A program made the position numbers and the translations under genes. Of a stretch of DNA of 64,000 nt, positions 29,959 through 38,313 are shown piece after piece. Numbering within the stretch: position 1 is the stretch's first letter; every line of letters begins with the position of its first letter. Location of the stretch: assembly GCA_963663395.1 (NCBI GenBank), contig OY760226.1, positions 2,046,001 to 2,110,000 of the forward strand, written 5' to 3'. The notes beneath the pieces were generated by a model. That model did no database searches. It was not told where the DNA came from and saw nothing but the letters and a program-made list of their open reading frames with translations. This DNA is from Azophilus sp963663395. GTDB lineage: Bacteria > Pseudomonadota > Gammaproteobacteria > Pseudomonadales > Azotimanducaceae.

Positions 29959-30924
29959 ATGAGCGGAATCCATGCATCGCATTCGAGATGGCAGGTCGAA
30001 CAGGTCCGGCCGGAACTTCCGGTGGCCGACGTCGAGAACGTTCTCAGCCGCTACAACAGGCAATGGCACCTGGGGAACGGCGATACTTCCCGAAGCCGCA
30101 TTTCCATTGGCAGCCGCCAGTTCAGCGACCTGTTGCTCACCGAGATGCACATGGCCGAAATTCGTGGCGTGCGCGATGAGAGCGTGCTCGACTCGCAAGA
30201 CAACGCATACGTTGGGGTTACACACGTTACTTCGGGGCGGGTGGTGGTCGATAGCAAGAACCGGCGTCTGACCAGTTCGAACGTGCAGATCTGGACATCG
30301 CGGGAGCCGGTTTCCTTTGTGGCGACGGAACGCGTGGGGTTCCTGAACGTGCTGTTGCCGGAGAAATGCCTGCGTGACCGTCTGCCCGGTTTTTCCGGCA
30401 CTTACGCGGTGGTCGGTACCGATTGCCCCGCGGGCCAACTCACCGCATCTCACATGAGGGCGATTTCGCGTGCGGCCAAGTGTCACGGCAGGCTGGACGG
30501 CCGTTGCGTCGCAGGTGCGACGGCCGATATTGTCGCCAATCTCATTCGCAGTGCAGACCTGAACGTACAACCTTCCGCGCGGCAGGCGCGGCTGACGGAG
30601 GTCAAGGAATACGTCCGGGAAAATATCAAGCGCTCCGACCTCAGGCCGGGTCTGATTGCCGGGGAGTTCGGGATGTCATTGCGCAGCCTGCACAACCTGT
30701 TTTCCGAGCATGACCTGACCGTGATGCAGTACATCAAGGGCAAGCGGCTGGAAAGGGCGGCTGAAGACCTGCGTGACCCGGCCCTTGGCCAACTCTCGGT
30801 CACGGAGGTCGGTGTCAAATGGGCGTTCTCCGATTCGGCCCATTTCAGCAACGCGTTCAAGGCCCGGTACGGTGAGAGCCCCTCGGGCTATCGGAAGCAG
30901 CGACTGACACTGGTTACCGCATAG
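29959..30924 (+). CDS. AraC-family transcriptional regulator
   Basis: 321 residues. Residues 1-200 match the AraC-binding-like domain of AraC/XylS activators (VTHVTSGRVVVDSKNRRL, GFLNVLLPE). Residues about 215-318 hold two helix-turn-helix motifs: PGLIAGEFGMSLRSLHNLF and GVKWAFSDSAHFSNAFKARYGESPSGYRK. It sits just before the Rieske oxygenase gene in the same direction and probably controls it or the flanking catabolic genes. Confidence 0.92.
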   Translation: MSGIHASHSRWQVEQVRPELPVADVENVLSRYNRQWHLGNGDTSRSRISIGSRQFSDLLLTEMHMAEIRGVRDESVLDSQDNAYVGVTHVTSGRVVVDSKNRRLTSSNVQIWTSREPVSFVATERVGFLNVLLPEKCLRDRLPGFSGTYAVVGTDCPAGQLTASHMRAISRAAKCHGRLDGRCVAGATADIVANLIRSADLNVQPSARQARLTEVKEYVRENIKRSDLRPGLIAGEFGMSLRSLHNLFSEHDLTVMQYIKGKRLERAAEDLRDPALGQLSVTEVGVKWAFSDSAHFSNAFKARYGESPSGYRKQRLTLVTA

Positions 30925-31071
30925 ATTCAAGGTCGGTTTGCCTCCCGTGACGTTCGGCCGTTGCACGAGAAGCCAAGCCGACCTGCACCAGCGCGCATGT
31001 GACAACGGATCGATGCGGCTATTTTGGAGCGGCGAATCGTTTTTGATGGAGAATCGTCCGGGGCAAGGGGT

Positions 31072-32451
31072 ATGGCCGAAACCGAGGTAGTCAGCGCAGG
31101 ACAGCAGAACATAGTCGATGGCTTCGAGAGCATGTTCAGAGCCGAGGACGGGGGGCCGCCCGATACGGTTCTCGACCATCGCATGGAAATCGCCGACACC
31201 CCGACAGTACCCGTTGAAAGATACGTCAGTGAAGAGTTTCACCGCCGGGAGGTAGAGCGTGTCTGGCCCCGGGTCTGGCAGGTTATCGGCTGGGCCGACG
31301 ACATTCCGGCACCCGGAGACACCCTGGTCTACGATTGCGCCGGCATGTCGGCACTGGTCGTTCGACAGCCCGACGGCTCCATAAAGGCCTTCCACAACTC
31401 CTGTCTGCACCGTGGGATGCGCCTGTGCGACGGCCCGGGGAACCGATCCTCGATCCGATGCAGGTTCCACAGTTTCACCTGGGATTTGAACGGCGCCTGC
31501 CGCTTCATTCCGGAAAGCTGGGACTTTCCGCAACTCGAAAAGTCGCGCTTCACCCTGCCGGAACTGCAGGTGGATCAATGGCAAGGCTACGTGTTCGTCA
31601 ACGCCGACCTCGGCGCGCCGCCCCTGTCGAATTATCTGGGCGCCATGCCCGGGCAATGGGACGAAGCCGGCTGGAGCTTCGAGAACCGGTTCAAGGCGGC
31701 TCACATCGTCAAGAAGATTCCGGCGAACTGGAAGGTGGCGCAGGAGGCCTTCATGGAGTCGTTCCACGGCCCTAGCGTACATGCCGACACGATCATGCCG
31801 GCGGCGCCCCTGCAGGCGATGCGCCAGGATGTGTACCGCGGCGAGCGGCATTTCGCGCGGGGCGTCGGCGCGGCCGGCGTGCTGACGAGAGAAGGTCCCC
31901 CCGACCGGCGTGCGGAACAGGATGCCGTCGACCACTGGATCGGCTACTACGCGCCAGAGTTCAGGAACAGGCCCGAATTCATCGTTGCGGAAGGCGAGAC
32001 TGCAAGAGACGCGATCTGGCGGTTGGCCTGCGCAAAGATGCTGGCCGACCAGGGCTGCGACATCTCCCACATGAGGCGATTCGATGCCGTCGACTACGTC
32101 TGGTACAACGTCTTTCCCAACTTCATGCCCTGGCCGACGCTGGGGTATCCGCTGGGATACTGGTTCCGCCCGGATGGCGGCCCGCGGAACTGCACGATGG
32201 ACATCATTCTGCTGCTGCCTTTCGACGGCGAGCGGCCGCCCTCAGCGGAACCGGTCGTAGTGGAACAGGGCGAGTCCTGTGAACCTGCACTGGGTGCGAT
32301 CGGCGCGATCCTCGACCAGGACATGGCCAACATGCCGCTGCTGCAGCGCGGCCTTGAATCGTCCGCTACGGGGCATACCAACCTGGCCCGCTTTCACGAG
32401 TCGCGCATCAGGCATTTTCATCGCACGCTTGGCGAGTACGTTTCCGGCTGA
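31072..32451 (+). CDS. Rieske aromatic ring-hydroxylating oxygenase alpha subunit
   Basis: About 459 residues. The Rieske 2Fe-2S motif is CLHRG ... CRFH (C-x-H, 16 residues, C-x2-H) near 111-133, followed by FTWDLNG. The catalytic iron site is in FMESFHGPSVHADT. The C-terminal half is the usual START-like domain. ATG 31072 is preceded by AAGGGG; a TTG at 31024 is in frame. No beta subunit or ferredoxin reductase is adjacent, but two small NTF2-fold proteins resembling beta subunits lie downstream on the other strand. Confidence 0.93.
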   Translation: MAETEVVSAGQQNIVDGFESMFRAEDGGPPDTVLDHRMEIADTPTVPVERYVSEEFHRREVERVWPRVWQVIGWADDIPAPGDTLVYDCAGMSALVVRQPDGSIKAFHNSCLHRGMRLCDGPGNRSSIRCRFHSFTWDLNGACRFIPESWDFPQLEKSRFTLPELQVDQWQGYVFVNADLGAPPLSNYLGAMPGQWDEAGWSFENRFKAAHIVKKIPANWKVAQEAFMESFHGPSVHADTIMPAAPLQAMRQDVYRGERHFARGVGAAGVLTREGPPDRRAEQDAVDHWIGYYAPEFRNRPEFIVAEGETARDAIWRLACAKMLADQGCDISHMRRFDAVDYVWYNVFPNFMPWPTLGYPLGYWFRPDGGPRNCTMDIILLLPFDGERPPSAEPVVVEQGESCEPALGAIGAILDQDMANMPLLQRGLESSATGHTNLARFHESRIRHFHRTLGEYVSG

Positions 32452-32466
32452 TCCTTTCCTGATCCT

Positions 32467-32985
32467 TTATGCCAACCAGGCGGGGGCGGCGAATTCCGGC
32501 AGGCTCATCGATGCCACGAACGTTCGATCGGAAAATTTCCAGACCCCGTTCACCTTGCGGAACCTCGAATAGTAGATGCCCCCGAAAAGAGGCGTTATCG
32601 AGGCGCGCTCGAGCAGATCGGTCTGGATCAGCGTTCCAGACCCGTCATCGTCGATTTCCTGTCACAAGGTGTGCACCATCGTTCTGCATGTGGCGGAGTT
32701 TTCGCCGACGTGATCGAACAGCGTGCCGGACTGCAGATGAAACGCGGATGATCCCGGGGGCGGCTCTGCGCTTCGATGTAGATTGATGACCTGTTCTTCG
32801 ATTTCCCGCAGTGAACTGCACTCGAGCAGCGGTTCGCTACGGGTCGGAAGAAAGATCTTGAATTGGGCATCGTCAGTCCAGAGATCGAGCCACGCCTCGA
32901 ATTGCCTGGCATCAAAGGAAAATGCGTAGGCGTAAATGAGTTTCAGGAGTTCCTGTTTGGTGGTCGTCACTTTCTGCTCATCCAC
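32467..32985 (-). CDS. NTF2/SnoaL-like protein with in-frame TGA
   Basis: The frame from ATG 32985 encodes 107 residues of an NTF2-fold protein (YAYAFDARQFEAWLDLWTDD-type start, FHLQSGTLFDHV, TCRTMVHTL), then TGA at 32662-32664. The same frame continues with QEIDDDGSGTLIQT through WKFSDRTFVASMSLPEF to TAA at 32467. Read through, it is 172 residues, exactly the length of the paralogue at 35586-36104, and aligns with it to the end. Either this is a selenoprotein or a very fresh nonsense mutant. A perfect 8-bp stem-loop follows the TGA. Its function may be that of a ring-hydroxylase beta-subunit-like or isomerase protein. Confidence 0.7.
32620..32642 (-). promoter_or_regulatory. Candidate bSECIS stem-loop of the NTF2-like gene
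   Basis: On the coding strand, 19 nt after the TGA, GGTCTGGA pairs perfectly with TCCAGACC around ACGCTGA. A C-G pair inside the loop would leave a GCT apex starting with G. The distance (about 27 nt to the loop) fits the bacterial SECIS range, but the loop is less canonical than in the peroxiredoxin. Confidence 0.4.
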
Positions 32986-33311
32986 GACAGCCTCCCTGAA
33001 ATGAACTTACCGGACTTGTTCACGAGTTTAGTGCGCCACCGGGAGTTTCGCTTTGCGCACTGTGCAGGCAAACGTGTATCCCCGTGCACGGCTGTTGGCC
33101 GGGAACCCGTTGCAACGGGTCGGTTGAGTCTGGTTCGTGTGCACGGTGAGTGCGCGGGTTTCGCTCATGACCCTGGTTTCACTGTTGGACATCTCGCTGT
33201 GCACGCTGAAACATGAAGAGAAGCAAGGGCTGGTTGTAGCATGAAGACGCCCGGAATTCCTGCCGTTGTCCTGCGCATCAATGGCGCCGGTGCTCAAATG
33301 TGAGGTGGACT
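32986..33311. other. Divergent intergenic region with three GTGCAC palindromes
   Basis: 326 bases between the NTF2-like gene (minus) and the TonB-dependent receptor (plus). No gene is visible. GTGCAC occurs at 33084-33089, 33139-33144 and 33199-33204, spaced 55 and 60 bp, each within a longer GTGCACG context. These could be operator half-sites for a regulator of the divergent genes. No clear sigma-70 promoter was identified. Confidence 0.4.
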
Positions 33312-35546
33312 ATGGAACGCTCCGTAACGAAGCTGGCAAGTGCCAGTCAACTGGTCAGGCAGGCGGCGACAGGAAGCGCGAGGTTTGGCGCCCTGTTGTT
33401 GCTGTTCATGTCTGCGACGACAAGTGCAGCGGAACAGGTTCTCGAAGAGGTGGTTGTAACCGCTCAGCGTCGCGATCAAAGCCTGCAGTCGGTACCGATC
33501 TCGGTGACAGCACTGACATCGGGCGATATACAGGAACTGAACCTTGCCGACAGTGTGTCCATCGGTGATCGTGTACCGAATCTGAACTTCAAAACCATCG
33601 GCGGCACTCTCAACATCACGATTCGCGGCGTAGGCAACAACGATTTCAACACGGCCGCCATCAGCCCGGTGAGTGTTTATCGTGATGGCGTTGTCGTAGG
33701 GGCCAATGCGCCCCAGGTCTTTTCCTTGTTCGACATGGATCGGATCGAGGTCCTGCGCGGACCGCAAGGCACCCTTTTCGGCAAGAACACCACGGGAGGC
33801 GCACTCACCTACTACTCGAAGAAACCCGGCGACGAGGTGGATGGGCGGGTGCGGGCCACCTACGGGCGGTTTGATCTTGTGCACGCTGAAGCCGCTGCCA
33901 CCGTGCCGATCAGCGAAAACTTCAAGCTGCGAATAGCCGGCGTCACCCGGCAGCGTAATGGCTTCGCGGACAACATCTTCAACGACGAAGGTATTGGCGA
34001 GATTGATGAGAACGCTGTGCGGGCGATTTTTCGGTATACCCCCGAAAACCTGGACGCACTGCTGCAGATCGGTCACGGAAAAGCCAAGAACGGTCAAAAC
34101 CACATTAAGGCCGTCGGCACGCTGCCGGGTGGCACCAATCTCGTTGGATGGACTTACCCCGACCGGAACGACCTGGACAACTGGAACCTCGATGCCCCAT
34201 CGCATAATGAAATAGAGAATACCTATGCGATCCTGGACATCTCGTACTACCTGGATTCATTCACGATCAAGTCCATTACAGGATACGACGACGGTTCGGG
34301 CGACTACCTGCAGGATTCCGATGCGTCGCCGATCAACCTGCTTTACAGGCACATTAACCTTGCAGAAACCGAGCAATTCACGCAGGAACTGCAGTTGCAA
34401 TACAGCGATGCAAAACTGGATGCCGTAGCAGGGCTGTACTATTTCAAGGAAGATTACGACTATTTCCTGTTTCTCGAGTTTTTTGGCTTCGCGAGTCCCT
34501 TTGGACTGTCAAGGCTGTTTACCAACACGCGGAAGAACGAGGCCTATGCAGCTTTTGCTCAAGGCACATATGAGCTATCCGACAGAGTGCGCGCCACGGC
34601 AGGCATCAGGTACACCTACGACGACGTCAAGGCATCCGCTGAAGAGTTCCGACTGTTCGGGGCGTTCAATCCGAACCCGTCTCCTGGTGAACTGGTGGAG
34701 TGGCTTCCTTTCGTGGAGGACAAGACCGATAGCGATGCCGTGGACTGGCGTCTTGCGCTTGAGTTCGATTTGCAAAACGACGTAATGGCCTACGGGAGCA
34801 TTACGAAAGGCTTCAAGGCGGGAGGCAGCCGCGCCGCGGGGGTTGTGAACACGCCGGAGGAGTTGGGACACGTAGATCCGGAAGAGTTGATTGCCTATGA
34901 GGTGGGAATCAAATCGACCGCGCTGGAACAGCGGCTCCGGATCAATGCCAGCGCTTTTTACTACGACTACACCGATCTGCAGGTTCAATCGGTTCGCCAG
35001 GGCGAAGACAACCTCACGGTGATTCTTGTGGAGAATGCGGCGGACGCGGAGATTTCCGGGTTGGAGGTGGAAATCTCCGCTTTGCCTCTGCCGGGTCTGG
35101 AACTCGGCCTCAACTTGGGGGTGGTTGATGGAGACTACAAGAACTACGTTTCAGGCGCGGTGGACCTGGAGGGAAATCTTATCGATTTTTCCGGAAACCG
35201 ACTGCCGAATACGCCCAAATTCAATATGTCTGCGAACCTGGGATATGAGTTGAACATTGATGGCTTTGCACTGCGTTTTCGTGCGGATTACAGCCACGCG
35301 GGCAAGAAATTCACAAACTCTGCGGAAGACCCGCTGGTCAACACCCTGAAAGGATATGAACTTCTGAATCTTCGTTTCAGCGTAGTTCCTCCAAACTCGA
35401 ATTGGGAATTAACAGCCTGGGGCCAGAACGTCACGGGAGAGAAGTACGTTACGGAATCCCTCGACTTGCGGAGCCTCGGATACGTGTCGTATCAGTATGG
35501 AGAGCACGAGCCGACATGGGGGGTTGACGTGGTATACAGGTTCTGA
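33312..35546 (+). CDS. TonB-dependent outer-membrane receptor
   Basis: 744 residues with a signal sequence ending near TTSAAEQ, a TonB-box-like LEEVVVTAQRR, and a plug domain with the usual RGPQGTLFGKNTTGGA. A 22-strand-type barrel follows, ending in WGVDVVYRF with the terminal Phe. It imports a large or scarce substrate across the outer membrane; adjacency to Rieske and NTF2-like genes suggests an aromatic or terpenoid compound, which is inference. The start is ATG 33312, behind GAGG. Confidence 0.95.
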   Translation: MERSVTKLASASQLVRQAATGSARFGALLLLFMSATTSAAEQVLEEVVVTAQRRDQSLQSVPISVTALTSGDIQELNLADSVSIGDRVPNLNFKTIGGTLNITIRGVGNNDFNTAAISPVSVYRDGVVVGANAPQVFSLFDMDRIEVLRGPQGTLFGKNTTGGALTYYSKKPGDEVDGRVRATYGRFDLVHAEAAATVPISENFKLRIAGVTRQRNGFADNIFNDEGIGEIDENAVRAIFRYTPENLDALLQIGHGKAKNGQNHIKAVGTLPGGTNLVGWTYPDRNDLDNWNLDAPSHNEIENTYAILDISYYLDSFTIKSITGYDDGSGDYLQDSDASPINLLYRHINLAETEQFTQELQLQYSDAKLDAVAGLYYFKEDYDYFLFLEFFGFASPFGLSRLFTNTRKNEAYAAFAQGTYELSDRVRATAGIRYTYDDVKASAEEFRLFGAFNPNPSPGELVEWLPFVEDKTDSDAVDWRLALEFDLQNDVMAYGSITKGFKAGGSRAAGVVNTPEELGHVDPEELIAYEVGIKSTALEQRLRINASAFYYDYTDLQVQSVRQGEDNLTVILVENAADAEISGLEVEISALPLPGLELGLNLGVVDGDYKNYVSGAVDLEGNLIDFSGNRLPNTPKFNMSANLGYELNIDGFALRFRADYSHAGKKFTNSAEDPLVNTLKGYELLNLRFSVVPPNSNWELTAWGQNVTGEKYVTESLDLRSLGYVSYQYGEHEPTWGVDVVYRF

Positions 35547-35560
35547 CGATGCCTGGCTTG

Positions 35561-35574
35561 GGGTCACGCGACCC
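35561..35574. terminator. Short hairpin between convergent genes
   Basis: GGGTC and GACCC flank a four-base ACGC loop in the 39-bp gap between the converging TonB receptor and NTF2-like gene. It has no U-tract, so at best it is a weak bidirectional terminator. Confidence 0.3.
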
Positions 35575-35585
35575 GGCTGCCTCGC

Positions 35586-36104
35586 TCAGGGTGTGGGCCT
35601 CATATCCGCGACGAATACCCGCCTGCGAAATAACCAGTGGTTTTCGATTTTTGCCAGTTCGCTGTGATAGACACCCGCGAACAGCAATGCGGAGTTCATC
35701 TTGTCGTGCCAGGTATGGGCGTCGACTTCGTCCTTGCCATCGTCGTCGCACGTCTGCACGGTGGCATGCACCATGGTGCGAATCCGCGCACTCTCGGGCG
35801 TGAGTTCGTCGAACACGGTCAGGCTTTGCAGGTGAAAGCCGCACAGCCCGGCCGGTAGCTTGCCGCTTGCGCGTGTCGTCGTAATCACTTCCATGAGTTC
35901 GTCCCGGCCGCTCGCGGCGAGTATCGGGTCGCTGCGCGTTGGCATGTAGACCTCGAACGACCCGTCGTCCGTCCACAGGTTGAACCAACTCTGCAGATCG
36001 CCGGCATCGTACGTGAAGGAGTACTGGCCCAGGAGTTCCTGGATGGCAAGCTTGTCCGCCACCGTTGACGGATCTGCTACCGCTACACCACGCTGTATCG
36101 TCAT
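35586..36104 (-). CDS. NTF2/SnoaL-like protein
   Basis: 172 residues with the cone-shaped NTF2 fold pattern: LAIQELLGQYSFTYDAGDLQSWFNLWTDDGSFEVY, FHLQSLTVFD, and a final strand NHWLFRRRVFVADM. It is an intact paralogue of the TGA-containing gene at 32467-32985. Similar proteins include ring-hydroxylase small subunits and steroid-isomerase-like enzymes. It lies just downstream of the NTF2-AraC regulator on the same strand. Confidence 0.85.
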   Translation of the reverse strand: MTIQRGVAVADPSTVADKLAIQELLGQYSFTYDAGDLQSWFNLWTDDGSFEVYMPTRSDPILAASGRDELMEVITTTRASGKLPAGLCGFHLQSLTVFDELTPESARIRTMVHATVQTCDDDGKDEVDAHTWHDKMNSALLFAGVYHSELAKIENHWLFRRRVFVADMRPTP

Positions 36105-36188
36105 TTTCTGAAACTCTCCCGTGTCCGAAACATTGGGTAGCGCGCCCCGCGCGCTGCTTTCATGGTAGTTGAACGGGCGGCCGGGCCG

Positions 36189-36983
36189 TTACGCCCTGAG
36201 ACCTCTGGGTCTGGACCGTTGCTGACGCTTGCGCCGGTACTGGGCCGGAGCCTGGCCGACGAATTTGCGGAAGGCCGAGTAGAACGCCGAGTTGGAATTG
36301 AACCCCACCGAAAAGGCGACGTTCACCACCGACTCGTGCGGCTGGCCGAGATCCGTCAACAGCCCCTTGGCATGATCGACGCGGTACCGGTTCAGATAGT
36401 CAAAAAAACTGGTGCCGAAGCCGGCATTGATGACCTGGGAGAGATGGTTGACCGAACATCCCACTTCCTGCGCGAGTTCGGGCAAGGTCAGGTCGGGCTG
36501 CAGATAAAGCTGCCGCGAGTGCATGATGTGCTCGAGCCGCTGCTTGTAATCGGCCAGTTTTTCCTCGCCAAGGCCGGACTTCGCGTACTTGGGCGTTCCC
36601 CGCGTACGTGCGTGCAGACCGGGCGGCCGGGCGCTGGCCGGAATTTCGTAATAATCCGCGATGCTCAGTGCCGAATCGCCTTGCAAGGTCATGAATTCGG
36701 CGCCGTGGATGCAGGCTTCGGGTTCGCCCCGCGCTAGCGGAACCATGCGGTATTGGAAGGCGAGGGTGTTCCGGCCTTCCAGGATCTCGCCGATCAATTC
36801 GTAGCGATGGCGGCCGTCGGCGAAGAAATCTTCGAGGTCGACTATGAGTTCGTCGCGTGTGCTCTGCTCGGCCTCTGGAACGTTGTGGTAGATGCCGTCA
36901 GCCGCAAGGTGATGCGCCACGGCCTCGGGGTCGCTGTGGTTCCAGGCATCGAAGTAGCTCTGAACGAACGCTGCGGTGCGCAT
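36189..36983 (-). CDS. Regulator with N-terminal NTF2-like and C-terminal AraC domains
   Basis: 264 residues. Residues 1-115 are a SnoaL_2/NTF2-like domain (AFVQSYFDAWNHSDPEAVAHHLAADGIYHNVP-type start). After a linker, residues about 150-255 are an AraC-type DNA-binding domain with LPELAQEVGCSVNHLSQVIN and NVAFSVGFNSNSAFYSAFRKFVGQAPAQYRR. The NTF2 pocket is probably the ligand sensor, and the neighbours are themselves NTF2-fold proteins. ATG 36983 has a GGGAGGTG ribosome site. Confidence 0.88.
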   Translation of the reverse strand: MRTAAFVQSYFDAWNHSDPEAVAHHLAADGIYHNVPEAEQSTRDELIVDLEDFFADGRHRYELIGEILEGRNTLAFQYRMVPLARGEPEACIHGAEFMTLQGDSALSIADYYEIPASARPPGLHARTRGTPKYAKSGLGEEKLADYKQRLEHIMHSRQLYLQPDLTLPELAQEVGCSVNHLSQVINAGFGTSFFDYLNRYRVDHAKGLLTDLGQPHESVVNVAFSVGFNSNSAFYSAFRKFVGQAPAQYRRKRQQRSRPRGLRA

Positions 36984-37114
36984 CTGCAACACCTCCCGAC
37001 CCCTGTGGTATACCCACAAAAGAGAGATGTCAACCGGTATCGTGGCTTATCGCCCGCCGCGGGGCATACACCCGGCCGCCTGGCCGGGACTACCGGTTTT
37101 CCCTGATGCTGCGC

Positions 37115-38311
37115 TCAATGGTCCGGCGGCGGCGTTGCCCGGGCGCGGGCGGGCGCCCAGAAGGGCTTCTCCCTCGTCGTGCACCGCGCCACGCGGCTAT
37201 AGTGGCGCAGTTCCTTTTCATAGTAGATTTCCGCCCAGAGTTCGTTGCGCAGGTACTTCGGCTCGATCATGGCCAGTGCGATGTTCGCCTTCGCCGCCGG
37301 CGACCACATGGCCGAGGTGACGTAGCCGACTTCGTTCGTGCAGCGCCTCGAAGCGTAGATGTAGGACCCTTCCGCGGGCCTGTTGCCCTCGATCTCCAGC
37401 CGGGTCAGCCGGTAGTTCGGCCCGCGGGCCTTGTCTTCCAGCAAGGCCTCCCGCCCGCTGAAGTGGGGCTTGCGGAAATCCACCAGCCAGTCCAGTCCCA
37501 GTTCGAAGGGCGTCTGATCGTGCTCGAAGTGGACGGTTCTCAGCGCTTCGTTGAACTCCATCGCCGGCATGATGAAGCCCGCCTCGAGCCGGGCCATGTT
37601 GGTCGCGGCTTCACCATAGGGCTGTATGCCGTAGGGCTCCCCCGCGGCGTAGAGTTCATCCCACAGGTGCAGCGCGAAGCCCGGCTCGATCCACAGTTCG
37701 TATCCGAGATCGCCCGTGAAGCCGGTGCGAGAGACCATCAGGGGCTCGCCATGGAAGTCGAAGTGCCGGATGTCGAAGGGCCTCGCCGCCTCGATTCCTT
37801 CGAGCCCGAGGCGCTTCAGCACGGCGCAGGAGGTGGGGCCCTGCACGCTGAGCGCAGCCAGTTCATCGCTCAGGTCCCGGACTTGGAGATCGGCGAACCC
37901 GAAGGCGCTTCTGGCCAGCCAGGCGGTGCAGGGGCTGCCGCAGGTGAGCATGAACCGGTCCGCAGCCAGCCGGAAGATGGTACCGTCGTCGATCAGCCTG
38001 CCCGCGTCGGTGCACCACAGCACGTAACCGACCCGGTCGGGCCCGATCCTCGTCACGTCCCGTGTCACCATGCGGTTCAGCATGGCTTCGGCATCGCCGC
38101 CCTCGATCCCGTATTTCTGCATCGGGGAGATGTCGTAGGTGGCGCAGCGGTTGCGAACGCAGAAATACTCGTATTCGATGTCGTAGTAGTACTCCGCGAA
38201 CCTGTAGCCGTTCCACGACGACCAGGCATCGCGAATGTTCAGCGCGGACTGCCTTGGATGGAAGGGAGACAGTTTCAGCCGCTCGCCGGCGAAGGGGTCT
38301 GTTGCATTCAT
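37115..38311 (-). CDS. Glycine cleavage T-protein (GcvT/aminomethyltransferase) family protein
   Basis: 398 residues with the GcvT fold: YEYFCVRNRCATYDISPMQKYGIEGGDAEAMLNRM, VQGPTSCAVLKRLGL, SRTGFTGDLGYELW, EAGFIMPAMEFN and the C-terminal barrel beginning EVGYVTSAMWSP. Such stand-alone members use tetrahydrofolate to demethylate or oxidise small substrates. ATG 38311 lies 2 bp after the stop of the upstream flavoprotein gene, so the two form an operon. Confidence 0.9.
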   Translation of the reverse strand: MNATDPFAGERLKLSPFHPRQSALNIRDAWSSWNGYRFAEYYYDIEYEYFCVRNRCATYDISPMQKYGIEGGDAEAMLNRMVTRDVTRIGPDRVGYVLWCTDAGRLIDDGTIFRLAADRFMLTCGSPCTAWLARSAFGFADLQVRDLSDELAALSVQGPTSCAVLKRLGLEGIEAARPFDIRHFDFHGEPLMVSRTGFTGDLGYELWIEPGFALHLWDELYAAGEPYGIQPYGEAATNMARLEAGFIMPAMEFNEALRTVHFEHDQTPFELGLDWLVDFRKPHFSGREALLEDKARGPNYRLTRLEIEGNRPAEGSYIYASRRCTNEVGYVTSAMWSPAAKANIALAMIEPKYLRNELWAEIYYEKELRHYSRVARCTTREKPFWAPARARATPPPDH

Positions 38312-38313
38312 GG

